The notes beneath the pieces were generated by a model, which was not told where the DNA came from, ran no database searches, and saw only the letters and a program-made list of their open reading frames with translations. Position numbers and translations under genes: made by a program. From Draconibacterium aestuarii (GTDB taxonomy: Bacteria; Bacteroidota; Bacteroidia; Bacteroidales; Prolixibacteraceae): 64,000 bases of DNA. Location: NCBI GenBank assembly GCA_026671195.1, contig JAPOHD010000027.1, positions 620,001-684,000 of the forward strand, given 5' to 3'. Positions 56,330 to 64,000 of the stretch are shown piece by piece (the stretch's first letter is position 1; every line of letters begins with the position of its first letter).

Positions 56330-57549
56330 TTTGAATTTTTATAAACCTCCAAAGCAGCCGGGAAGGGTTGTAACGCCCGTTCGAAGATTCCCAGAGAATA
56401 AGCAATTGTTAATCCGTAATTGGTAATTGGAACACCTGCCTGGCGCGCTTTCATAATGCGGCTAAGCATTTCGCGCCGGTTCCACATACATGCCCCGCAA
56501 TGAATAATCAGTTTGTATTCGGCTAAGTTTGGAGGAAAATCATGTCCCCGGGTACTGTCGATTTGTAGTTTCCCTCCAACATATTGGGTAAGCCACCTTG
56601 GTATTTTTACTGTTCCAATATCTTCTCCTATAGGATGGTGAGAACAGGCTTCGGCTATCAAAACTTTATCGCCCGATTTTAGATGGTCTATCGTCATTGC
56701 TCCCCGAACCAATTCGCTTAAATCTCCCTGGTAACGTGCAAATAATATTGAAAAAGAAGTCAACGGAATTTGGGGAGGTGTGTCAGCAGCCACTTTTAAA
56801 AATGCTTGAGAATCGGTGATCACCAGTTTTGGCGGTTTATTAAAACGTGAAAGAGCTTCACGTAATTCACGTTCTTTTACCACCATACAAAACGAATCGT
56901 TATCAAGTAAATCGCGGATACTTTGTACCTGGGGTAAAATCAATCTTCCTTTTGGGGCTTCCTTGTCGATGGGAACTACCAAGATTGCCGCTTCGCCAGC
57001 ACCTACTAAATCGGCTAGAATACTTGGACGGTTTATATAGTCGGCAGGAGCAGAAGTCAACAGCAACTGACGCAAATCCAGCAGACCGGTTTCTTTTAAA
57101 ACCGAAGTTTGTACAAATTTTATTTTATTGGCATTCAATTGTTCGTTGATCAGAATATTTTCTTCAAAAATATCGATTTTGTTGAACACGATTACGAATG
57201 GAATGGCACGGTCTTTCAACTCTTCCATTAGTTTTTGTTCGTAATTGCCCCAATCGTTGTAGTTGCTTACAATTACTCCCAGGTCGGTTCGGTCGAATAC
57301 CGCCAGCGTTTTTGCGATTCGTTTTTCGCCGAGGGCGCCCACATCATCAATTCCGGCAGTATCGATAAAAAGTACGGGCCCAAGTGGAAGCAGTTCCATT
57401 GGTTTTTCAACCGGGTCGGTGGTAGTTCCTGCAACTTCAGAAACAATGGAAACGTCCTGATGGGTGAGTGCGTTAAGAATACTTGATTTGCCGGCATTTC
57501 TTTTACCGAAAATTCCTATGTGCAAACGAAATGATTTTGGTGCCCTCAT
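56326..57549 (-). CDS. hydF: [FeFe]-hydrogenase H-cluster maturation GTPase HydF
   Basis: Scaffold on which the two-iron subcluster is assembled and passed to the hydrogenase. 407 residues. The GTPase domain has GKRNAGKS (15-22), GTTTDP (40-45), DTAGID and FNKID. A dimerisation domain follows, then the Fe-S domain with the HydF ligand pattern CSHH (C-x-H) and, about 50 residues later, HCGAC. Both motifs are intact. It lies at the far end of the maturation locus, separated from aspA-hydG by a two-component system and two Cys-rich genes. hydE and the hydrogenase itself are not in this window. Confidence 0.95.
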   Translation of the reverse strand: MRAPKSFRLHIGIFGKRNAGKSSILNALTHQDVSIVSEVAGTTTDPVEKPMELLPLGPVLFIDTAGIDDVGALGEKRIAKTLAVFDRTDLGVIVSNYNDWGNYEQKLMEELKDRAIPFVIVFNKIDIFEENILINEQLNANKIKFVQTSVLKETGLLDLRQLLLTSAPADYINRPSILADLVGAGEAAILVVPIDKEAPKGRLILPQVQSIRDLLDNDSFCMVVKERELREALSRFNKPPKLVITDSQAFLKVAADTPPQIPLTSFSILFARYQGDLSELVRGAMTIDHLKSGDKVLIAEACSHHPIGEDIGTVKIPRWLTQYVGGKLQIDSTRGHDFPPNLAEYKLIIHCGACMWNRREMLSRIMKARQAGVPITNYGLTIAYSLGIFERALQPFPAALEVYKNSN

Positions 57550-57608
57550 AAACGGATTTTAAGAAAACTGAAAATACAAATTCAAACTATTTTCTGCAAT
57601 TATAAGCA

Positions 57609-57633
57609 ATAAAAAAGGGTGCTGTAAGCACCC
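57609..57633 (-). terminator. Terminator of Cys-rich gene A
   Basis: GGGTGCT and AGCACCC around a GTA loop, followed on the minus strand by T6. It separates this gene from hydF. Confidence 0.88.
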
Positions 57634-57657
57634 TACGTATATTCTCGAAAGTATAAT

Positions 57658-58017
57658 CTACTTTTTCTTTGCTCCGCAACAACTTTTTGTTGTAGTGGCA
57701 GCTTTTTCTTCTCCACAGGCTTTTTCAGCAGTTGCACAGGTTTTTCCCGCAGCTGCACAGCTTTTTTTCTGGGCTTCGCTACATCCAGGAGCTTCTGCTT
57801 CTACAGTTGCTTTATCGCCACAGCACGCTTTTTTAGCCACAGTTGCCTTTTTGTCTTTCTTCTTGTCTTTTTCCTCTTCAATAGCTGCTGAGAACTCATC
57901 GTTGTCGACAACAACTGTTACTTTAGATTTTTCTGAAGAAATTACTTTTGGCGATGCGTTAGAAACTGATATTCCGTATGCAGCCACCAATGCTAAAATT
58001 AATAAGGTTCTTTTCAT
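57658..58017 (-). CDS. Cys-rich exported small protein A
   Basis: 119 residues from the ATG at 58017 (an upstream in-frame ATG at 58062 would add 15 residues ahead of the signal peptide and lies above the -7 element). Signal peptide to about residue 21; a short conserved VTVVVDNDEF strand; a Lys/Glu linker; then eight Cys in a low-complexity Lys/Ala tail, including two CC pairs (KACCGD, KSCCGA). Its paralogue is encoded at 60303. The pair flank a two-component system whose sensor has a Cys cluster. Metal or redox buffering is a guess; I know no described family. Confidence 0.75.
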   Translation of the reverse strand: MKRTLLILALVAAYGISVSNASPKVISSEKSKVTVVVDNDEFSAAIEEEKDKKKDKKATVAKKACCGDKATVEAEAPGCSEAQKKSCAAAGKTCATAEKACGEEKAATTTKSCCGAKKK

Positions 58018-58049
58018 GTTATTTTTGATTTTGAAAATAAATTTTTGTT

Positions 58050-58095
58050 CAAAGATATTCATCTTTATGAAAACACAGAGTTAACGCGTTGTTAA
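58050..58095 (-). promoter_or_regulatory. Promoter and GTTAA-N6-GTTAA motif for Cys-rich gene A
   Basis: On the minus strand TATCTTTG (58050-58057) is a consensus -7 element 32 bp before the ATG. The plus strand carries GTTAACGCGTTGTTAA at 58080-58095, two GTTAA copies 11 bp apart, over the position of the -33 element. Nearly the same sequence is at 60781-60796. Confidence 0.6.
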
Positions 58096-58285
58096 TATCT
58101 ATTGGCTGAAGAAATATTATCATGTAAATAGTTATTTTTGAATAGTTTGCTTAATTCGTGAGAATGTAGAATTGTCATCCTGAATTATTCATGATTATGA
58201 AAATAAATTCATAAAAAGTACTGATTTCAAACACAATTGTTTTATATGTGTTATCATTAAAACTATATAACAGTTTAAAAAATAG

Positions 58286-59560
58286 ATGAAGAATGTAATT
58301 CAAAAATATATTCTGGCTTTTACCCTGGTAATAATCTTTGCACTTTTGGCGGCACAGGTACGTTGGATTGTGTACTCCATAAATTTTCAGGAAAAAGTAT
58401 TTCAGAAAAGTGTCACACTGGCGCTGAATCAAACATTTTCGAATCTTCAGGCGAATAAACCTTTTTGCAGCAAGATGAGAGAATGTGTTACCTGTGATTC
58501 AGTGCGATTGGAAGCACATCTAACTTCTGCCGGAGTTTGGGAAAAAATTCATCATGCTATTGATGAAGAATTAAAATCGTACGATATCTATCCGGAGTAT
58601 GATTTGGTGATTCTTGAAACAGATTCGGAAAAATTCAGAGCCATTGAAAAGGAGTTGGATAATGGATTGTATTATACAAAAAGTCTTGGTAATTTAATTG
58701 GAGAAGCCGGTTATGAACTGGTTGTTGAATTTCCTAGCCGGACAAAATTTTTCCTGGAAAAAACCGGGTTGATGTTTTTGTCATCGGTTGTACTGATATT
58801 TTTATTGATTTTGGCCCTCTCGTACTTGCTGCGTTTGTATAAAAAGGAGCTTCGCATTGCGGAACACACCAAAGAACTTTTAAATAATGTTAGCCATGAG
58901 TTTAAAACACCATTATCTTCCATTGCACTGGCATCGAATATGATTCGGAAGAAGAGGTATGCCAATGAAGATAAACTGGGAAGTTACGCTGAACTTATTT
59001 CGAAAGAAAACAGAAAACTGCAACTTTTGGTGGAAAGCCTGTTGCATCTTGCTGCTATTGAGCGCGACGAATTTTACTATACAAAAGAGCCATTGAATAT
59101 TCATGAAATAATCAAGGATAGTGTTTCTACTTTTGAAATGATTGTGCAAGATCGGAATGGGAACATTATTGTAACTGAAAATGCTACAAAGTCGATGATT
59201 TATGCAGACAAGTTGCACATGACAAATGTGTTGGTCAACTTAATTTCAAACTCGATTAAGTATTCAAAAAATGCACCCGAAATTGGGATTCGAACTGTAA
59301 ATAACGACGAATCGTTATGGATTTCGGTTAGTGATAATGGGATAGGAATTCCACCAAAATATCAGAAATATATTTTCGATAAATATTACCGCGTGCCCAC
59401 TGGCGATGTGCACAACGCAAAAGGTTTTGGAATTGGCCTGGCATATGTGAAACGTGTTGTTGAAGCACACAACGGTAGCATAACTCTTGAAAGTGCCGAA
59501 AATAGAGGGACTGTTTTTACAATATCTTTACCCTTGTTAACTGAACAAAAAAATGACTGA
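58286..59560 (+). CDS. Sensor histidine kinase with periplasmic Cys cluster (RprX-like)
   Basis: 424 residues. TM1 about 8-28, a 130-residue periplasmic domain, TM2 about 161-182, then HisKA with NNVSHEFKTPLSSI (His204), and HATPase with NLISNSIKYS, VSDNGIGI and GFGIGLAYVKRV. The periplasmic domain holds three closely spaced Cys (61, 67, 70) in CSKMRECVTCD, a possible metal or thiol-redox sensor. The overall layout resembles the Bacteroides RprX kinase. It overlaps the response regulator by 8 bp. Confidence 0.9.
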   Translation: MKNVIQKYILAFTLVIIFALLAAQVRWIVYSINFQEKVFQKSVTLALNQTFSNLQANKPFCSKMRECVTCDSVRLEAHLTSAGVWEKIHHAIDEELKSYDIYPEYDLVILETDSEKFRAIEKELDNGLYYTKSLGNLIGEAGYELVVEFPSRTKFFLEKTGLMFLSSVVLIFLLILALSYLLRLYKKELRIAEHTKELLNNVSHEFKTPLSSIALASNMIRKKRYANEDKLGSYAELISKENRKLQLLVESLLHLAAIERDEFYYTKEPLNIHEIIKDSVSTFEMIVQDRNGNIIVTENATKSMIYADKLHMTNVLVNLISNSIKYSKNAPEIGIRTVNNDESLWISVSDNGIGIPPKYQKYIFDKYYRVPTGDVHNAKGFGIGLAYVKRVVEAHNGSITLESAENRGTVFTISLPLLTEQKND

Positions 59561-60242
59561 AAACAAACTAAATATATTGCTTGCTGAAGACGACCTGAAT
59601 CTTGGAATTTTACTGGTAGACTTTTTGGAAAGTCGTAATGTAAAAGTTACACTTTTCAGAGACGGAGAATCGGCATTTAACGGGTTTAAAAAAGGGGATT
59701 TTAATTTTTGCATTTTGGATGTGATGCTTCCTAAAGTGGATGGGTTTACAATTGCAAAAAAAGTAAAAACAATAAACGCAGCTACTCCGGTGGTGTTTTT
59801 AACCGCTCGGGGTATGAAAGAAGACAAAATGAAAGGTTACGATATTGGTGCCGACGACTATATTACAAAACCTTTTGACGAAGATGAATTGTGGTGTAAA
59901 ATTGTTGCCATCAGTAAACGAACGGATTTAGTTTGTGCTTCTACTGAAAAAGTTTTCAAGATTGGAATGTATGAATTTGATTTTGAAAATCTGTCGTTAA
60001 ATTTTCAGGACAGTATTAAACGTTTGACTACGCGCGAGGCTGAGATATTACGCATGTTATGTCAATCGAAAAACAACCTTGTTCGTCGCGAGCAAATTCT
60101 TACTGCAATTTGGGGCGAAAATGATTATTTCGCCGGAAGAAGCATGGATGTATTTATATCGAAATTACGAAAGTACATGTCGCAAGATCCGAATGTGCAG
60201 ATTGAAAACGTAATTAAAGTGGGGTATATTCTTAATTGCTAA
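59553..60242 (+). CDS. OmpR/PhoB-family response regulator (RprY-like)
   Basis: 229 residues. Receiver with AEDD (11-14), phospho-acceptor Asp56 in CILDVMLPKVDG and Lys in YITKPFDEDE; the C-terminal winged helix has RLTTREAEILRMLC and SMDVFISKLRKYM. It is translationally coupled to the kinase. OmpR-family proteins bind direct repeats spaced about 11 bp, matching the GTTAA-N6-GTTAA motifs beside both flanking Cys-rich genes and before the LiaF operon, so these are its likely targets (inference). Confidence 0.93.
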   Translation: MTENKLNILLAEDDLNLGILLVDFLESRNVKVTLFRDGESAFNGFKKGDFNFCILDVMLPKVDGFTIAKKVKTINAATPVVFLTARGMKEDKMKGYDIGADDYITKPFDEDELWCKIVAISKRTDLVCASTEKVFKIGMYEFDFENLSLNFQDSIKRLTTREAEILRMLCQSKNNLVRREQILTAIWGENDYFAGRSMDVFISKLRKYMSQDPNVQIENVIKVGYILNC

Positions 60243-60273
60243 AAAAAACCGCCTGTCATTACAACAAGCGGCC
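60241..60273 (-). terminator. Terminator of Cys-rich gene B
   Basis: On the minus strand CCGC (complement of 60268-60271) pairs with GCGG (complement of 60249-60252), followed by eight T. It overlaps the last bases of the response-regulator gene, so it is downstream of both convergent genes. Confidence 0.7.
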
Positions 60274-60302
60274 TTTCACAAATACAATAATTTCGAGACT
60301 TT

Positions 60303-60617
60303 TTATTTCTTTCCCCCACAGGTTGAGCTGCAGCCGCCTTTTTTCTCAGCTGACTTCTCGCCTGCACAACCTTCTGATTTTGCTTCAGATCCTGAACAGC
60401 CTTCGCCTTTCGCTTTTGTCTCTGATTTTGCTGTAGATTTAGTTGCTTTTTTCTCTTTTTCCTTTTCTACATCTGGAGTTGTAACATGGTTGTCAAGGTC
60501 AAGGTCAACAACTACTGCAACCGTTTGGTCGGCTGAAACTACCTGAGTGTTCGAGGTCATGGCCATTGAGACTCCGTAAACTGCAACAAATGCTAATACA
60601 AATAATACTTTTTTCAT
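60303..60617 (-). CDS. Cys-rich exported small protein B
   Basis: 104 residues with the same architecture as gene A: signal peptide to about residue 20 (both start MK-basic then LAxVAxYGxS), a VAVVVDLDLD strand, a Lys/Glu-rich linker and a Gly/Lys/Cys tail with four Cys (EGCSG, EGCAG, GGCSSTCGG). It is clearly paralogous to the product of 57658-58017 despite fewer Cys. It is convergent with the response regulator. Confidence 0.75.
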   Translation of the reverse strand: MKKVLFVLAFVAVYGVSMAMTSNTQVVSADQTVAVVVDLDLDNHVTTPDVEKEKEKKATKSTAKSETKAKGEGCSGSEAKSEGCAGEKSAEKKGGCSSTCGGKK

Positions 60618-60737
60618 GATTTTTCTTTTTAAAGTTATTCTTCTTATTAATTATTGTCTGTTTTAATTTAGATTCAATATTAATAAGATCAGAAGTAAAA
60701 TCCAAATCAAAATAAAGATAAAATGCTCTTAAATGAT

Positions 60738-60796
60738 TTACGCGTGCGTAATATTCAGTGATACAGGGTATTAGGATCGTGTTAATGCGTTGTTAA
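60738..60796 (-). promoter_or_regulatory. GTTAA direct repeat and palindrome upstream of Cys-rich gene B
   Basis: GTTAATGCGTTGTTAA at 60781-60796 differs from the gene A motif by one base in the first 16. A palindrome TTACGCGTGCGTAA lies at 60738-60751. The nearest -7-like element is TATCTTTA (60713-60720, minus strand), so spacing is longer than at gene A. Confidence 0.5.
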
Positions 60797-60808
60797 TGTT
60801 TGTTTGAA

Positions 60809-62203
60809 TTAATGCCCGAGTTTGCAAACAGCTTCCGGAGAAATCATGTTTTCAAACTCTTCTTCTGAAATACAGCCCGATTTTAAAGCAGCCTCTTTTA
60901 TCGAAATACCCGCTTCTTTTGCATATTTTGCAATTTCGCTGGTAGTATTATAGCCAATTTTAGGGATGAGTGCTGTTGCTGTTGCTGTCGAGTTTTCGAT
61001 ATTTTTTTTACAAATCACCTCGTTGGCTGTCATTCCTGAAATACATTTTTCGCGGAAAATCTTGCAGGAATTCGACAACATTGTCAGTGATTCGAGCATC
61101 GAATGCGCAATTAACGGAAGAAACTGGTTGAGTTCCAAATTTCCTGAACTGCAAGCCTGGGCAATTATCTGGTCGTTGCCCATAACTTTTATGGCAGCCT
61201 GCGCCACGGCTTCTGGAATAACGGGATTTACTTTTCCCGGCATAATGGAAGACCCGGTCTGCATCTCGGGGAGATTAATTTCGCCAAAACCTGCATCGGG
61301 ACCACTTGAAAGCAAGCGAAGGTCGTTACTGATTTTTAAAAGGTTAGTTGCACAGGCTTTCAAAATTCCTGACACTTCAACAAAAACGTCCACATTTTGA
61401 GTGCCATCAATAAGATTTTCGCTGCGGGCTAACCCGATGTTGGTGTTTTCGCGCAGTTTGTCGACCACACGAAAAATAAATTGTTTTGGTGCGCCAAGGC
61501 CGGTTCCAATGGCCGTTCCGCCGAGGTTAACTACGCGGAGGCGTTCTTCGCATTTATAAATACGCCACCGGTCGCGGTTAATAGCTTCGGCATACGCGCT
61601 CATCTCGCGGCCAAGTGTGGTCAGCACCGCATCTTGTAATTGGGTTCGTCCGATTTTTACAATGTGTGCAAATTCTTTTTCCTTTTGTTGAAATGCTTCC
61701 TGTAAATTCAATACATTTTGTTCGAGCTTACGAAGCAATTTTATGGCTGCCACTTTTAATGCAGTGGGATAAGTGTCATTGGTACTTTGGTGTAGATTAA
61801 TGTCATCCAGCGGCGAAATAACTGAGTAAGTTCCTAATTTTTCTCCCAGAATTTGCAACGAACGGTTTGCAATTACTTCATTTATGTTCATATTGGTTGA
61901 AGTGCCTGCTCCGCCCTGCAGGGTATCCACTAAAATATGTTCGTTTAACAAACCCTGGCTTAATTCAAAACATGCTTTTTCAATGGCTTCCGCTTTTGTG
62001 GTATCTTCCCAAAAACCAAGTTGGTGGTTTGTCTGGGCACAAGCCAGTTTAACTTCTCCAAAAGCTACAATTAGTTCCGGATGAATGGAATTTCCGGCGA
62101 TTGTAAAATTTTCGACAGCTCGTGCAGTATGAATTCCCCAGAGTGCATCGGCCGGAATTTGTTTTTGTCCAAGTAAGTCAGTTTCTACTCTTGTCTGTAC
62201 CAT
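60809..62203 (-). CDS. aspA: Aspartate ammonia-lyase
   Basis: Deaminates aspartate to fumarate. 464 residues, fumarase/aspartase superfamily. The signature TGSSIMPGKVNPVIPE is near residue 317, and other blocks are GGAGTSTNMNINEVIA and HQSTNDTYPTAL. Ammonia and fumarate formation is associated with [FeFe]-hydrogenase maturation gene sets in several bacteria, and here aspA lies 75 bp after hydG, so co-transcription with hydG is likely. Confidence 0.95.
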   Translation of the reverse strand: MVQTRVETDLLGQKQIPADALWGIHTARAVENFTIAGNSIHPELIVAFGEVKLACAQTNHQLGFWEDTTKAEAIEKACFELSQGLLNEHILVDTLQGGAGTSTNMNINEVIANRSLQILGEKLGTYSVISPLDDINLHQSTNDTYPTALKVAAIKLLRKLEQNVLNLQEAFQQKEKEFAHIVKIGRTQLQDAVLTTLGREMSAYAEAINRDRWRIYKCEERLRVVNLGGTAIGTGLGAPKQFIFRVVDKLRENTNIGLARSENLIDGTQNVDVFVEVSGILKACATNLLKISNDLRLLSSGPDAGFGEINLPEMQTGSSIMPGKVNPVIPEAVAQAAIKVMGNDQIIAQACSSGNLELNQFLPLIAHSMLESLTMLSNSCKIFREKCISGMTANEVICKKNIENSTATATALIPKIGYNTTSEIAKYAKEAGISIKEAALKSGCISEEEFENMISPEAVCKLGH

Positions 62204-62278
62204 GATTTACCGGATTTTTAGATTTCTTGATTTGGTCTGCATCAATAAAAGTACATGCTTTTCTTCCAGGATCAAATC

Positions 62279-63670
62279 CTAGCAATACACATCATCTTTT
62301 CCCGACTCAACTCTTTTTACCAGTTTCTCTGCACGTTGTTTGGCCAGACCCGACATTCCGGAAATGGAATCGGTTATTAGTTTGTTGCCAACTTCTATCG
62401 TTTCGGGCGAAGCAAAATTTTGCAGATATTCTTTAAACGAACTTAAGGCATTGGGTGCACAGTGAAGGCGGATATCACCGGGTTTTGCCAGGTCCATAAA
62501 GTCCTGCCCGGTTCGGCCCATACGATAGCAGGCTGTACAAAACGAGGGAATGTATCCCATTGATGCCACATCGCGGATAACTTCGTCGAGTTTGCGGTGG
62601 TCGCCCAAACTAAACTGTCCCGAAATTTCATCCTCCTCTTCGTATCCTCCCGGATTGGTTTTACTGCCTGCCGAAATCTGGCTAACTCCAAGGGCAAAAG
62701 TTTCGCGGCGCATTTTTGCAGTTTCGCGAGTCGACATGATTATGCCGGTATAAGGAACGGCCAAACGAAAAATAGCCACAATTTTTCTGAAATCAATATC
62801 GGAAACCGGAAACGGTGGATGTGAGGCAATATCGCTGTTGGTGGCAGGTTCCAGACGTGGAACACTGATTGTGTGTGGCCCAACGCCAAACTTTTCTTCC
62901 AGTTCGTTAATGTGCTGCATCATTGCCAGAATCTCAAAACGGTAATCGAAAAGACCAAATAATACGCCAATACCCACATCATCAATTCCGGCTTCCATAG
63001 CCCGGTGGAGCGCCCAAACCCGCCAGTTGTAATCGCGTTTTTTACCTCCAAGATGTACTTTGCTGTACGTTTCCCGGTGGTACGTTTCCTGGAAAATCTG
63101 GTAGGTGCCTATGCCCGCATCTTTTAACTGTCTGAATTCGTCTTTGGCGAGCGGGGCAACATTTACATTTACCCTACGAATTTCGCCATGTTCCGTTTTT
63201 ACATCGTAAACGGTTTTAATCGAATCAAGTACATACTGAAATCCTTGTTTCGGATACGATTCGCCTGCTACCAGCAACACGCGTTTGTGTCCCTGCCCAA
63301 TCAGTTCTTTCACCTCGCGGGCAATGTGTTCCTGTGGCAGTACAGTGCGCACAATTTCTTTGTTGGTTGTCCTGAAAGCACAGTACGAGCATTCGTTGGA
63401 GCAGAGGTTTGAAATATAGAGCGGCGCAAAAAGAACCAGACGTTTCCCGTAAATAGTCTCTTTTACGGTATTGGCGGTGTTAAACAATTCTCCAAGCATT
63501 TCAGGATCGCTGATGCAGGTTAGAACAGCTACATCGGCCATGTTTAAACCTTTCATTTCAGCTGCTTTTGCCAAGACTTCGCGTATTCTTTCGGGCTCAG
63601 GATTTAGATTCTGCTCAATGGTTTCCCAAATTTTTTTTTCGTTAATAAAATCGGCCGGCACATTGTACAT
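62279..63670 (-). CDS. hydG: [FeFe]-hydrogenase maturase HydG (radical SAM tyrosine lyase)
   Basis: Cleaves tyrosine to give the CO and CN ligands of the H-cluster. 463 residues. The radical-SAM motif is CSNECSYC (Cys90, 94, 97), and the C-terminal auxiliary cluster ligands are CTAC near 378-381 with a third Cys (HCAPN) near 403, the pattern that separates HydG from ThiH. It follows the TM1266-type regulator by 33 bp and precedes aspA. Confidence 0.95.
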   Translation of the reverse strand: MYNVPADFINEKKIWETIEQNLNPEPERIREVLAKAAEMKGLNMADVAVLTCISDPEMLGELFNTANTVKETIYGKRLVLFAPLYISNLCSNECSYCAFRTTNKEIVRTVLPQEHIAREVKELIGQGHKRVLLVAGESYPKQGFQYVLDSIKTVYDVKTEHGEIRRVNVNVAPLAKDEFRQLKDAGIGTYQIFQETYHRETYSKVHLGGKKRDYNWRVWALHRAMEAGIDDVGIGVLFGLFDYRFEILAMMQHINELEEKFGVGPHTISVPRLEPATNSDIASHPPFPVSDIDFRKIVAIFRLAVPYTGIIMSTRETAKMRRETFALGVSQISAGSKTNPGGYEEEDEISGQFSLGDHRKLDEVIRDVASMGYIPSFCTACYRMGRTGQDFMDLAKPGDIRLHCAPNALSSFKEYLQNFASPETIEVGNKLITDSISGMSGLAKQRAEKLVKRVESGKDDVYC

Positions 63671-63703
63671 GTTATTTACGTTTAAAGTAGTTACTAAAAG
63701 GTT

Positions 63704-63952
63704 TTATTTTTTCGATAATCCTGATTTTACCGAGACCCCTTGAATATTTCCAAGTTTCCCGGTTAGCACGCCCAATTCGTCGGTAGTGGCATCAATTACA
63801 AGAGTAATTACCGAAGTGTTTTCTTTTGCGTTAGGTAAACCGGTGCGGGCCAAAATCATTTCAGAATTCTGGCTTAGAATGTCGTTTACAATTCCCGAGC
63901 ATTTTTCGCGGTTTTCAATTATTATTCCTACAAATCCTAATCGTTTCAACAT
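63704..63952 (-). CDS. TM1266-family iron-only hydrogenase system regulator
   Basis: 82 residues from the ATG at 63952; longer in-frame starts lie in low-complexity sequence and are disfavoured. ACT/NikR-C-like fold with RLGFVGIIIENRE, ARTGLPNAKENTSVITLVID and GNIQGVSVKSGLS, matching the small regulators found beside hydG/hydE. It probably binds a ligand and modulates maturation-gene expression. First gene of the hydG-aspA unit in this window; whether hydE lies further right is unknown. Confidence 0.88.
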   Translation of the reverse strand: MLKRLGFVGIIIENREKCSGIVNDILSQNSEMILARTGLPNAKENTSVITLVIDATTDELGVLTGKLGNIQGVSVKSGLSKK

Positions 63953-64000
63953 AAAAAGTTTGAAGCCCGAAGCCCGAAGACGGAAGCAAAAGACCATCAC

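Overview
The window looks like chromosomal DNA of a marine-type Bacteroidota bacterium, most likely a Marinilabiliales/Prolixibacteraceae relative (an inference). The evidence is the TAnnTTTG -7 promoter element found before many genes, two large TonB-dependent receptors, a type IX secretion sorting domain, a CHU_C/gliding-type domain, a lipoprotein sulfatase beside a GH29 fucosidase, and AT-rich spacers. [FeFe]-hydrogenase maturation genes point to fermentative or anaerobic capacity. I saw no phage, IS element, rRNA operon or CRISPR array.

Layout. 1-6.4 kb is mostly housekeeping: cyclophilin (cut by the left edge), an exported O-methyltransferase with an amino-acid permease, PlsC, tRNA-Cys, folB and glnS. 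6.6-9.7 kb is an envelope-stress-type operon: two LiaF-like membrane proteins, a LytS-type kinase and a LytTR regulator. 10.3-13.5 kb is a large secreted Asp-box propeller protein. 13.8-17.1 kb is a BlaI/BlaR1-like pair whose sensor has an unusual periplasmic part. 17.4-26 kb (minus) holds two TonB receptors, a PH-like membrane protein, an AlkA-type glycosylase and gdhA. 26-34 kb holds leuS, YitT, an M23 lipoprotein, a small Cys-tailed membrane protein and a PQQ-like propeller. 34-39 kb is a fucosidase, a sulfatase and a URO-D-family methyltransferase-like protein. 39.5-45 kb holds a membrane-bound AraC-TPR regulator, a secreted TonB_C-TPR protein, a small barrel and a T9SS cargo protein whose promoter contains a G9 tract. 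45-53 kb holds a dipeptidase, an OmpA/TPR lipoprotein with a decayed copy of its own 3' end next to it, a deoxynucleoside kinase, pnp and rpsO. 53.6-55.6 kb is an unrecognised VWA-lipoprotein/coiled-coil membrane pair. 56.3-64 kb is a hydrogenase maturation locus (hydF, aspA, hydG, TM1266-type regulator), interrupted by a two-component system flanked by two paralogous Cys-rich exported proteins.

The most interesting signals not explained by ordinary annotation are as follows. (1) The two-component system with its two Cys-rich secreted neighbours, which share a GTTAA-N6-GTTAA operator-like motif that also precedes the LiaF operon. (2) Three non-homologous arrays with an exact 21-bp period (42- or 105-bp higher-order units) and palindromic half-units, each sitting at the 3' end of a gene. 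(3) A poly-G tract inside a promoter spacer, typical of phase variation. (4) A BlaR1-like sensor with repeated ExbD-like modules and an embedded CHU_C domain. (5) The orphan VWA/coiled-coil pair.
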